This document shows, piece after piece, positions 24,479 through 35,610 of a stretch of DNA of 64,000 bases (its first letter is position 1; each line of letters starts with the position of its first letter). Under the pieces are notes generated by a model. It did not search any database. It saw only the letters and a program-made list of their open reading frames with translations, and was not told the origin of the DNA. The stretch lies in the NCBI RefSeq assembly GCF_028372415.1, contig NC_092879.1:98027067-98091066 (forward strand). Reading direction: 5' to 3'. A program made the translations under genes and the position numbers. The stretch is from Notamacropus eugenii (taxonomy: Eukaryota > Chordata > Mammalia > Diprotodontia > Macropodidae).

Positions 24479-24601
24479 CCAGCCAAGCCACGTTGCAGAA
24501 ATTCTCCAGCATCACCTCTGCATAAAGGACCCTCTGAATGGGATCCAGCTGCCTCCCTTTGTGGTAAGATACACAGCCACATCTTCAAATGTCACTGAGC
24601 C
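24479..24601 (-). pseudogene. KRAB-A exon of the pseudogene (frameshifted)
   Basis: After the acceptor TTGTTTCAG the frame reads [15 protein letters not shown]. It then shifts frame to RQLDPIQRVLYAEVMLENF, ending CNVAWLG before a GTCAGC donor. The exon is 123 bp. The family form with E-W in the gap would be 127 bp, so a 4-bp deletion accounts for the shift. The DV and MLENF parts of the TRIM28-contact region are still readable. Confidence 0.85.
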
Positions 24602-24929
24602 CTGAAACAAGAGCATTTCACTGGTTTATAAATAATCCCCTGGGTCTGCCCTGGGAGGCACGGATAGAGGAGCAAAAAGGCAGGGCTCAGAGGATTTCAG
24701 GACCGAGGGAGAGAAGCAGAGGCTGGAGCAGAAGGAGCACCTTACTTACTGAGTCAACTTCTCAGGGTCCCAGTTTGTCATCTGTTACATGAGGATGACA
24801 TGACTTGACCTGCCTACCTCAAAGAAACAAAATCTATTGAATGGGGGCTGCTCAAGCTATTCCAAACTTACAGTGGCACACAGCCCCCATGGGGTTATCA
24901 CAGTTATTAATAGACAAGCACCAGAACAA

Positions 24930-25110
24930 AGACTTTACCACCGTGATCCCATCTGAACCATACAACAGCCCAAAGTATCATGGCCCTCATTCTGCAGGGG
25001 AGGAAAGAGGTCCAAAAAGGTAAAATGATGTGCCCACATTGTGAGAGGTGGGATCTGAACTCCTGAGGTCACCCTGACTCCAAGGCTCGAACTTTATCCC
25101 ATTACCTCTT
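24930..25110 (-). repeat. MIR relic, minus strand
   Basis: Contains TTCTGCAGGGGAGGAAAGAG, then a ATGTGCCCACATTGTGAGAG-like stretch and GATCTGAACTCCTGAGGTC in reversed order. Confidence 0.6.
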
Positions 25111-25190
25111 ACACTGAGCACTTTGGAGCCCTTCAAACATCCTGACAAATTTGTGTTACTTTCCTGACAATATTATATTATCCATTTGGG

Positions 25191-25500
25191 GTAGCTAGGT
25201 GGTGCAGTGGATGGATAGAGCACCAGGGCAGGAGTCAGGAGGACCTGAGTTCAAATCTCACCTCAGACACTTGATACTCACTAGCTGTGTGACCTTGGGC
25301 AAATCACTTAACCCCAACTGCCTCATCCTGGGTCATCTCCAGTCATCCTGTTGAATATCTGGTCACTGAACTCAGATGGTTCTGGAGGAGAAATGAGGCT
25401 GGTGACCTGCCCAGCCCTGCCTCACTCAAAGTCAAGTGCAAGTCATGTCATCATTTCTCTGATGGCGCGGTCTTCTTCAGCAACAAAGGATAAACACGCA
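25191..25500 (+). repeat. Complete tRNA-derived SINE, second tail type
   Basis: Head GGTAGCTAGGTGGTGCAGTG, then GGACCTGAGTTCAAATCTCA, core AGCTGTGTGACCTTGGGCAA and AATCACTTAACCCCAACTGC. The unrelated 3' tail reads GTTGAATATCTGGTCACTG up to GATGGCGCGGTCTTCTTCAG. The tail differs from the RTE-type SINE at 8.1 kb and is the same as the fragment at 8.9 kb. Confidence 0.85.
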
Positions 25501-26226
25501 CATTATCCAATTATATACTTATATCATCATCCTAACAACTCACATTTTTCTCTAAAGAGCTTTTAGCGGGATTCTTGAATTTGCATCCATAGCATTCAGT
25601 GTGAAGGCCTTTAAAGTTTCTGAAGCATTCTCCTCATACCTCCCTGCCACTGCCCTTCTCTGGGCCAGCTCAACTGTGTAGAAAGGCATAACCAGAATTT
25701 CATAGCTGAGGAAATGGGGGGAGTTACTTGTACAAAATCACACAGGGAAAGTAACAGGAATGCAGGCCTTGGAGCTCCTACGGTCCTTGCGTGCCATCTA
25801 GTGCAATGTCCCAATTGGCCGGATGAGCCTGGCTCAGGCCTAGGTCTCAGGATCCTAGTATCAGATGTTCAAGGCTGGAAGGTCACTGAGTTCAGTAGCC
25901 TCACTGTACAGAGGAGGGAGGTGAGGTGACTTACTAATTGGTCAGCGTGTAAAGCAAAGCTGAGATCCTTCTGGACTCCATGCTAACAAGGTGCTTCACA
26001 TTACCTTCATTATTAGTCACATGGAGACAGCAAAGAAGCAGCATCCTGAGCGTGTACAAAGCACGATGAGCTGAGGCTCCCGAGGGGGACATGCTGAGGA
26101 CAAAGAGGGGAGCAGGGAGCAGACCATGAAGCAAGAGGGGACGGTGGCTCACCTGGGCCATGGCTCTCTGGAGTGCTGATTCCATCTGGGGCAATGAAGG
26201 AGGAGAAAGGAGCCAGGAATGAGATC
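25500..26226. other. Left flank of the tandem array
   Basis: Includes a MIR-like reversed core near 25,690-25,760 and 25,880-25,960. The last about 50 bp (26,177-26,226, GATTCCATCTGG onward) are a diverged version of the sequence that precedes every later unit of the array. Confidence 0.45.
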
Positions 26227-26477
26227 TGGCTTTGTCTTTGAGTCCTTCATTAAGTGGGTTCCCTGTCATGCTAAGCAATGGGGGAAATGCAGAAAAGAGC
26301 TGCGTGCTCCTCTTTTGGAAGAAATGATCCAATGGAGGCTTCTGGGAAAGGGACGTTTTCTGCTAGGCACACACCTGGGGAGCAGCTGTGGGCTCCAGAT
26401 GAAAGGGATCCTTGAACTGCAGAAGGGGAGGGATTCCTCACTCAGGCCCTTGTATCTGTCCCATCTCTCCCCTGGCT

Positions 26478-26730
26478 AGACTGTGAGCTCACTGAGGAGA
26501 GTCTCTGATTTCTGGCTGTATCTCATCAGGGCCCAGCAGGAGGCAGCCAAGGAGCACTTGCTGAATGGAAGAGCAGGGATTTCTCTTCTTCTGTGCCCTT
26601 TGCTCACTGACTCCCTAGTGTTCCTGGGCAAGTCACTTCCCTTCCATGAACCTCCATTTTCACATCTGAAAAATAAGGGGTTTGGATGAAATGATCTCTA
26701 TGTTCCTTTCTATCTTTAAATCCTAGAATC
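26478..26730 (+). repeat. L2 3' end and MIR tail in the array unit (copy 1)
   Basis: TAGACTGTGAGCTCACTGAG is the L2 3'-end motif. It is followed by GGGCAAGTCACTTCCCTTCC and TCACATCTGAAAAATAAGGG of a MIR-type SINE. The same pair recurs every 3,128 bp. Confidence 0.65.
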
Positions 26731-27059
26731 CTTCCATGTAAAGTTTCAACTCCTTTTCATGGTAATCCCTGCCCTTTCCCACCTTCTCTAGCACTGTCTC
26801 TTCTCAAATCTTCAACCTCTCCCCAGTCTACTGGTTCCCTCCTTACTGCCTTCAAATATGCTCATCTTGTCCATCTTTAAAAATCCTTTAACAGACCGTC
26901 ATCACTGAAAGGAAACTGTTTTCTTCAAAGTGAACAAGGGTCCCTTAATGATCAGATCTGCTTTTTCCCCTCAGTCCTCATCTTCCTCAGCCTCTGTGCT
27001 GCACCAACAGGTGGTGTCGCTGGCCGTGTTCTCTCCCTTCTGAAATGTGAATGGAAGAC

Positions 27060-27600
27060 TATCTCAGAGGGAAGGCACTAGCAGCTGGGGGGAGGGGAGC
27101 AGGAAAGGCTTCCTGAGGAAGGCAGCATTTGAGCTGCACCTTTAAAAACAAAACCCCTTTAATACGTAATACCCCCTCTTTTTGTGGTAATCATTTGTCC
27201 TGGACGATTTAACATTCATGTCAGAGATATTTGAGCTGAGACTAGAAGGTGGGGGGGAGAGGAGAGAGAACATTCTAGGCAGGGGAGACAGTCAAAGGTA
27301 TGGAGACTGGAAATGGAATATCATGGGTGAGGAACAGGAAGTAGGCCAAGGTGACTGGATTATAGAGTAAGTAGTGCAGAATAAAATGTTAAAAAATTGG
27401 AAAGGTAGGAAGGGGTCAAGTTGCGAAAGGTTTTAAATACCAAGAGTAGCATTTTTTTATTTGACTGGGGGGGGGGGTAACACAGAGCCAGTGGAGTGTA
27501 AGGGGAGGGTAAGGGGCCATGGTAGACCCCTGGAGTGAAGGATGGATTGAAGTGGGGAAGAGCTTTGAGGCAGGAGATGAATGGGATGGCTAGGCTGCAC
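27060..27600 (-). repeat. L2 relic, minus strand, in the array unit (copy 1)
   Basis: Reversed L2 3' region: AGGCTTCCTGAGGAAGGCAG, GAACAGGAAGTAGGCCAAGG, GTTTTAAATACCAAGAG and a 10-G run at about 27,468. Interrupted at about 27,140-27,230 by unrelated sequence. Confidence 0.7.
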
Positions 27601-27970
27601 TCCTCACTCCTCTTGTTGACATTTAGAGCAGATGTTTATCACACCCAACACGTCATCTCCTTTCTCCATGGGCCTTTCCCTATGATCCCTCTTCACTTGG
27701 GCCTTGGAATCCCTGGTTTACTTGAAGACAGAAACCCAAGCATCACATCTTCAAGAGGCCTTTCTTTGTCCCCCAGGCTCCCCCCAAGTTCACTTCTGCC
27801 TTGTCTGCGTTTTCTGTGTGCGGCATGTGTTCAAACATGTACAGACACCCATTCTTGTTGCTTTCCCTTGGTCATCCCTGTAAGCTCTGTAGGACAAGAA
27901 CTGCTTTGTTCCATATCTTCCTGGGCCTAGCACATAGTAGTCACTTAACAGTTGGTAGCGTGTATGTGCT
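27600..27970 (+). repeat. L2 relic, plus strand, in the array unit (copy 1)
   Basis: Ends with CTGTAAGCTCTGTAGGACAA and GGGCCTAGCACATAGTAGTC, the L2 3' end. It lies next to an L2 on the other strand, forming a diverged inverted pair. Confidence 0.65.
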
Positions 27971-28169
27971 TCTACAGCATGTTTGTCCCTTCCCCCCAGT
28001 GCCCAGGTCTGTGCTAAGCCTCTACTGACCAGATCAAAGCCATCCTAGCCAGCTCTATGACTTTCCAGAGGTGGGCATGGAGGCTCAGAGTCATGTGTGA
28101 ACAGTTGAAGCTGAGGGCTTCCTGACCTTCAACCTGGGCCTTGGTTTTCCTCTCTCCATAAATAATTGA

Positions 28170-28714
28170 GCACCAGCTCAGGGCCCTGGCCTCCCATGTG
28201 GTTGCTGTTGCTGCGGCTCTGGGGGCCTACAGCTGGCCTCGACAACCATCACAGCCCAAATCTGTAGATCGAGGGACTCTCAGGACTCGCCAAGCTGGCA
28301 CAGGTTGGAGGAACAGAGCACATCTGCACAGGTGCGGCTGGGCAGCACTATGGCAGGGAACAGGAAGGAGGGAGAGGGGAGCCAGAGCCAGACCCTAGAG
28401 AGCTCCAGCCATCAGCCTATGCCCCTCTGAGGAGCTTCACAGGCTCACGCACAAAACCTGGGAAAGCAGTGACACTACCGGAAGTACTCCTGAATCCCTC
28501 CTGTACTGGGCCTGCTTTTCTGCCTCTGTAGGCGAACTTCCGGTGATGCTCCAGGCAGCCATGGAGGCCTAGTGTCTTGGTGGTGTGCACTCCGTTCTCC
28601 CTGCCTAACCCAGTATACAGAGAAGGTGGAGCCTTCCCTACTTGTCGCCTTGGAAACCTCTGCTCTGACCCTGGCAAAGATGAGAGAGGACCAAAGTGGT
28701 CAATATTGAAGAGT
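28170..28714. promoter_or_regulatory. Non-repeat core of the array unit with inverted ETS pair (copy 1)
   Basis: The only stretch of the unit I cannot assign to a repeat. It is moderately GC-rich. ACCGGAAGT lies at 28,477-28,485 and its reverse complement ACTTCCGGT at 28,536-28,544, 50 bp apart. An imperfect RFX-like half (GTCGCCTTGGAAAC) lies near 28,647. Facing ETS sites are common in bidirectional promoters. The pair recurs in all five full copies (+3,128 each). No exon follows that I can support. Confidence 0.45.
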
Positions 28715-28865
28715 TTTTTGTAGGTGTTCAGTAGTTTCAGCCCTGTCCAACTCTCTGTGACCCTATTGGAGATTTTCTTGGCAGAGATACTGAAGTGGTT
28801 TGTCATTTCCTTTTCCAGCTCATCTTGTAGATGAAGAGTTGAGGCAAACAGGGTGACATGAGGGG
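28715..28865 (-). repeat. SINE with RTE-type tail, minus strand, in the array unit (copy 1)
   Basis: Reversed 3' half of the MAR1-like SINE: TTTCAGCCCTGTCCAACTCT, CTATTGGAGATTTTCTTGGC, then GTTTGTCATTTCCTTTTCCA. Confidence 0.8.
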
Positions 28866-28884
28866 CTTATGATCCCACTGCTAG

Positions 28885-29318
28885 TGAAGCCATTCTGGAA
28901 ATCAATTTGGAGCCTATACCCCCCACCCCCCAAACAATCCTAGCTAGAGTTACTTGGGCTTCAGGGTTTATAAAGCACTTTACAAGCCTGGAATTTCTTA
29001 CCTTCATCCCTACTTTACTGATGAGGAAACTAGGGCTGAGTGACTTGGCAGTACAGCTAGAAAGACTGGAAGATTGGATCCCTGACTCCAGGTCCAACAC
29101 GATCCCCTATACCACTAACAGCTACTAAACCATGCATGCCCTTCATTGACCCAGTGTTATCACCACTGGAGCTATACGAGAACAAAGAGGAAAGGAACCC
29201 ATGTGGACAAAAACATTTACAGCAGCTCCTTTTTGTGATGGCAAAGAAATGGAAACTGAGGGGGTGCCCTTAAATTAGGAAATGGCTGAAGAAGTTATGG
29301 TTTATGAATGTGATTCCA
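28885..29318 (+). mobile_element. L1 relic split by a MIR, in the array unit (copy 1)
   Basis: The L1 ORF2-end homologue starts as AGCCATTCTGGAAATCAATT, is interrupted by a reversed MIR (about 28,955-29,128) and resumes at CCCTTCATTGACCCAGTG. It continues through ATGTGGACAAAAACATTTAC and stops at TTTATGAATGTGA, where the unit joins the next. The missing 3' part reappears at the right edge of the array. Confidence 0.75.
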
Positions 29319-29354
29319 TCTGGAACCATGGAGAAAGGAGTCATGGATGAGATT

Positions 29355-32300
29355 AGGCTTTGTCTTTGAGTCCTTCATTAAGTGGGTTCCCTGTCATGCT
29401 AAGCAATGGGGGAAATGCAGAAAAGAGCTGCGTGCTCCTCTTTTGGAAGAAATGATCCAATGGAGGCTTCTGGGAAAGGGACGTTTTCTGCTAGGCACAC
29501 ACCTGGGGAGCAGCTGTGGGCTCCAGATGAAAGGGATCCTTGAACTGCAGAAGGGGAGGGATTCCTCACTCAGGCCCTTGTATCTGTCCCATCTCTCCCC
29601 TGGCTAGACTGTGAGCTCACTGAGGAGAGTCTCTGATTTCTGGCTGTATCTCATCAGGGCCCAGCAGGAGGCAGCCAAGGAGCACTTGCTGAATGGAAGA
29701 GCAGGGATTTCTCTTCTTCTGTGCCCTTTGCTCACTGACTCCCTAGTGTTCCTGGGCAAGTCACTTCCCTTCCATGAACCTCCATTTTCACATCTGAAAA
29801 ATAAGGGGTTTGGATGAAATGATCTCTATGTTCCTTTCTATCTTTAAATCCTAGAATCCTTCCATGTAAAGTTTCAACTCCTTTTCATGGTAATCCCTGC
29901 CCTTTCCCACCTTCTCTAGCACTGTCTCTTCTCAAATCTTCAACCTCTCCCCAGTCTACTGGTTCCCTCCTTACTGCCTTCAAATATGCTCATCTTGTCC
30001 ATCTTTAAAAATCCTTTAACAGACCGTCATCACTGAAAGGAAACTGTTTTCTTCAAAGTGAACAAGGGTCCCTTAATGATCAGATCTGCTTTTTCCCCTC
30101 AGTCCTCATCTTCCTCAGCCTCTGTGCTGCACCAACAGGTGGTGTCGCTGGCCGTGTTCTCTCCCTTCTGAAATGTGAATGGAAGACTATCTCAGAGGGA
30201 AGGCACTAGCAGCTGGGGGGAGGGGAGCAGGAAAGGCTTCCTGAGGAAGGCAGCATTTGAGCTGCACCTTTAAAAACAAAACCCCTTTAATACGTAATAC
30301 CCCCTCTTTTTGTGGTAATCATTTGTCCTGGACGATTTAACATTCATGTCAGAGATATTTGAGCTGAGACTAGAAGGTGGGGGGGAGAGGAGAGAGAACA
30401 TTCTAGGCAGGGGAGACAGTCAAAGGTATGGAGACTGGAAATGGAATATCATGGGTGAGGAACAGGAAGTAGGCCAAGGTGACTGGATTATAGAGTAAGT
30501 AGTGCAGAATAAAATGTTAAAAAATTGGAAAGGTAGGAAGGGGTCAAGTTGCGAAAGGTTTTAAATACCAAGAGTAGCATTTTTTTATTTGACTGGGGGG
30601 GGGGGTAACACAGAGCCAGTGGAGTGTAAGGGGAGGGTAAGGGGCCATGGTAGACCCCTGGAGTGAAGGATGGATTGAAGTGGGGAAGAGCTTTGAGGCA
30701 GGAGATGAATGGGATGGCTAGGCTGCACTCCTCACTCCTCTTGTTGACATTTAGAGCAGATGTTTATCACACCCAACACGTCATCTCCTTTCTCCATGGG
30801 CCTTTCCCTATGATCCCTCTTCACTTGGGCCTTGGAATCCCTGGTTTACTTGAAGACAGAAACCCAAGCATCACATCTTCAAGAGGCCTTTCTTTGTCCC
30901 CCAGGCTCCCCCCAAGTTCACTTCTGCCTTGTCTGCGTTTTCTGTGTGCGGCATGTGTTCAAACATGTACAGACACCCATTCTTGTTGCTTTCCCTTGGT
31001 CATCCCTGTAAGCTCTGTAGGACAAGAACTGCTTTGTTCCATATCTTCCTGGGCCTAGCACATAGTAGTCACTTAACAGTTGGTAGCGTGTATGTGCTTC
31101 TACAGCATGTTTGTCCCTTCCCCCCAGTGCCCAGGTCTGTGCTAAGCCTCTACTGACCAGATCAAAGCCATCCTAGCCAGCTCTATGACTTTCCAGAGGT
31201 GGGCATGGAGGCTCAGAGTCATGTGTGAACAGTTGAAGCTGAGGGCTTCCTGACCTTCAACCTGGGCCTTGGTTTTCCTCTCTCCATAAATAATTGAGCA
31301 CCAGCTCAGGGCCCTGGCCTCCCATGTGGTTGCTGTTGCTGCGGCTCTGGGGGCCTACAGCTGGCCTCGACAACCATCACAGCCCAAATCTGTAGATCGA
31401 GGGACTCTCAGGACTCGCCAAGCTGGCACAGGTTGGAGGAACAGAGCACATCTGCACAGGTGCGGCTGGGCAGCACTATGGCAGGGAACAGGAAGGAGGG
31501 AGAGGGGAGCCAGAGCCAGACCCTAGAGAGCTCCAGCCATCAGCCTATGCCCCTCTGAGGAGCTTCACAGGCTCACGCACAAAACCTGGGAAAGCAGTGA
31601 CACTACCGGAAGTACTCCTGAATCCCTCCTGTACTGGGCCTGCTTTTCTGCCTCTGTAGGCGAACTTCCGGTGATGCTCCAGGCAGCCATGGAGGCCTAG
31701 TGTCTTGGTGGTGTGCACTCCGTTCTCCCTGCCTAACCCAGTATACAGAGAAGGTGGAGCCTTCCCTACTTGTCGCCTTGGAAACCTCTGCTCTGACCCT
31801 GGCAAAGATGAGAGAGGACCAAAGTGGTCAATATTGAAGAGTTTTTTGTAGGTGTTCAGTAGTTTCAGCCCTGTCCAACTCTCTGTGACCCTATTGGAGA
31901 TTTTCTTGGCAGAGATACTGAAGTGGTTTGTCATTTCCTTTTCCAGCTCATCTTGTAGATGAAGAGTTGAGGCAAACAGGGTGACATGAGGGGCTTATGA
32001 TCCCACTGCTAGTGAAGCCATTCTGGAAATCAATTTGGAGCCTATACCCCCCACCCCCCAAACAATCCTAGCTAGAGTTACTTGGGCTTCAGGGTTTATA
32101 AAGCACTTTACAAGCCTGGAATTTCTTACCTTCATCCCTACTTTACTGATGAGGAAACTAGGGCTGAGTGACTTGGCAGTACAGCTAGAAAGACTGGAAG
32201 ATTGGATCCCTGACTCCAGGTCCAACACGATCCCCTATACCACTAACAGCTACTAAACCATGCATGCCCTTCATTGACCCAGTGTTATCACCACTGGAGC

Positions 32301-32482
32301 TATACGAGAACAAAGAGGAAAGGAACCCATGTGGACAAAAACATTTACAGCAGCTCCTTTTTGTGATGGCAAAGAAATGGAAACTGAGGGGGTGCCCTTA
32401 AATTAGGAAATGGCTGAAGAAGTTATGGTTTATGAATGTGATTCCATCTGGAACCATGGAGAAAGGAGTCATGGATGAGATT
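29355..32482. repeat. Array copy 2
   Basis: Full unit. It begins after the junction GATTCCATCTGGAACCATGG, which joins a truncated L1 to the unit start. Confidence 0.93.
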
Positions 32483-35400
32483 AGGCTTTGTCTTTGAGTC
32501 CTTCATTAAGTGGGTTCCCTGTCATGCTAAGCAATGGGGGAAATGCAGAAAAGAGCTGCGTGCTCCTCTTTTGGAAGAAATGATCCAATGGAGGCTTCTG
32601 GGAAAGGGACGTTTTCTGCTAGGCACACACCTGGGGAGCAGCTGTGGGCTCCAGATGAAAGGGATCCTTGAACTGCAGAAGGGGAGGGATTCCTCACTCA
32701 GGCCCTTGTATCTGTCCCATCTCTCCCCTGGCTAGACTGTGAGCTCACTGAGGAGAGTCTCTGATTTCTGGCTGTATCTCATCAGGGCCCAGCAGGAGGC
32801 AGCCAAGGAGCACTTGCTGAATGGAAGAGCAGGGATTTCTCTTCTTCTGTGCCCTTTGCTCACTGACTCCCTAGTGTTCCTGGGCAAGTCACTTCCCTTC
32901 CATGAACCTCCATTTTCACATCTGAAAAATAAGGGGTTTGGATGAAATGATCTCTATGTTCCTTTCTATCTTTAAATCCTAGAATCCTTCCATGTAAAGT
33001 TTCAACTCCTTTTCATGGTAATCCCTGCCCTTTCCCACCTTCTCTAGCACTGTCTCTTCTCAAATCTTCAACCTCTCCCCAGTCTACTGGTTCCCTCCTT
33101 ACTGCCTTCAAATATGCTCATCTTGTCCATCTTTAAAAATCCTTTAACAGACCGTCATCACTGAAAGGAAACTGTTTTCTTCAAAGTGAACAAGGGTCCC
33201 TTAATGATCAGATCTGCTTTTTCCCCTCAGTCCTCATCTTCCTCAGCCTCTGTGCTGCACCAACAGGTGGTGTCGCTGGCCGTGTTCTCTCCCTTCTGAA
33301 ATGTGAATGGAAGACTATCTCAGAGGGAAGGCACTAGCAGCTGGGGGGAGGGGAGCAGGAAAGGCTTCCTGAGGAAGGCAGCATTTGAGCTGCACCTTTA
33401 AAAACAAAACCCCTTTAATACGTAATACCCCCTCTTTTTGTGGTAATCATTTGTCCTGGACGATTTAACATTCATGTCAGAGATATTTGAGCTGAGACTA
33501 GAAGGTGGGGGGGAGAGGAGAGAGAACATTCTAGGCAGGGGAGACAGTCAAAGGTATGGAGACTGGAAATGGAATATCATGGGTGAGGAACAGGAAGTAG
33601 GCCAAGGTGACTGGATTATAGAGTAAGTAGTGCAGAATAAAATGTTAAAAAATTGGAAAGGTAGGAAGGGGTCAAGTTGCGAAAGGTTTTAAATACCAAG
33701 AGTAGCATTTTTTTATTTGACTGGGGGGGGGGGTAACACAGAGCCAGTGGAGTGTAAGGGGAGGGTAAGGGGCCATGGTAGACCCCTGGAGTGAAGGATG
33801 GATTGAAGTGGGGAAGAGCTTTGAGGCAGGAGATGAATGGGATGGCTAGGCTGCACTCCTCACTCCTCTTGTTGACATTTAGAGCAGATGTTTATCACAC
33901 CCAACACGTCATCTCCTTTCTCCATGGGCCTTTCCCTATGATCCCTCTTCACTTGGGCCTTGGAATCCCTGGTTTACTTGAAGACAGAAACCCAAGCATC
34001 ACATCTTCAAGAGGCCTTTCTTTGTCCCCCAGGCTCCCCCCAAGTTCACTTCTGCCTTGTCTGCGTTTTCTGTGTGCGGCATGTGTTCAAACATGTACAG
34101 ACACCCATTCTTGTTGCTTTCCCTTGGTCATCCCTGTAAGCTCTGTAGGACAAGAACTGCTTTGTTCCATATCTTCCTGGGCCTAGCACATAGTAGTCAC
34201 TTAACAGTTGGTAGCGTGTATGTGCTTCTACAGCATGTTTGTCCCTTCCCCCCAGTGCCCAGGTCTGTGCTAAGCCTCTACTGACCAGATCAAAGCCATC
34301 CTAGCCAGCTCTATGACTTTCCAGAGGTGGGCATGGAGGCTCAGAGTCATGTGTGAACAGTTGAAGCTGAGGGCTTCCTGACCTTCAACCTGGGCCTTGG
34401 TTTTCCTCTCTCCATAAATAATTGAGCACCAGCTCAGGGCCCTGGCCTCCCATGTGGTTGCTGTTGCTGCGGCTCTGGGGGCCTACAGCTGGCCTCGACA
34501 ACCATCACAGCCCAAATCTGTAGATCGAGGGACTCTCAGGACTCGCCAAGCTGGCACAGGTTGGAGGAACAGAGCACATCTGCACAGGTGCGGCTGGGCA
34601 GCACTATGGCAGGGAACAGGAAGGAGGGAGAGGGGAGCCAGAGCCAGACCCTAGAGAGCTCCAGCCATCAGCCTATGCCCCTCTGAGGAGCTTCACAGGC
34701 TCACGCACAAAACCTGGGAAAGCAGTGACACTACCGGAAGTACTCCTGAATCCCTCCTGTACTGGGCCTGCTTTTCTGCCTCTGTAGGCGAACTTCCGGT
34801 GATGCTCCAGGCAGCCATGGAGGCCTAGTGTCTTGGTGGTGTGCACTCCGTTCTCCCTGCCTAACCCAGTATACAGAGAAGGTGGAGCCTTCCCTACTTG
34901 TCGCCTTGGAAACCTCTGCTCTGACCCTGGCAAAGATGAGAGAGGACCAAAGTGGTCAATATTGAAGAGTTTTTTGTAGGTGTTCAGTAGTTTCAGCCCT
35001 GTCCAACTCTCTGTGACCCTATTGGAGATTTTCTTGGCAGAGATACTGAAGTGGTTTGTCATTTCCTTTTCCAGCTCATCTTGTAGATGAAGAGTTGAGG
35101 CAAACAGGGTGACATGAGGGGCTTATGATCCCACTGCTAGTGAAGCCATTCTGGAAATCAATTTGGAGCCTATACCCCCCACCCCCCAAACAATCCTAGC
35201 TAGAGTTACTTGGGCTTCAGGGTTTATAAAGCACTTTACAAGCCTGGAATTTCTTACCTTCATCCCTACTTTACTGATGAGGAAACTAGGGCTGAGTGAC
35301 TTGGCAGTACAGCTAGAAAGACTGGAAGATTGGATCCCTGACTCCAGGTCCAACACGATCCCCTATACCACTAACAGCTACTAAACCATGCATGCCCTTC

Positions 35401-35610
35401 ATTGACCCAGTGTTATCACCACTGGAGCTATACGAGAACAAAGAGGAAAGGAACCCATGTGGACAAAAACATTTACAGCAGCTCCTTTTTGTGATGGCAA
35501 AGAAATGGAAACTGAGGGGGTGCCCTTAAATTAGGAAATGGCTGAAGAAGTTATGGTTTATGAATGTGATTCCATCTGGAACCATGGAGAAAGGAGTCAT
35601 GGATGAGATT
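32483..35610. repeat. Array copy 3
   Basis: Full unit with the C variant at its position 2,069 (34,551). Confidence 0.93.

Larger units (their letters stand above)
26227..29354. repeat. Array copy 1
   Basis: First unit. Its left junction is unlike the others: the about 50 bp before it are only partly similar to the unit-unit junction sequence. Body identical to copies 2 and 3 as far as read. Confidence 0.93.
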
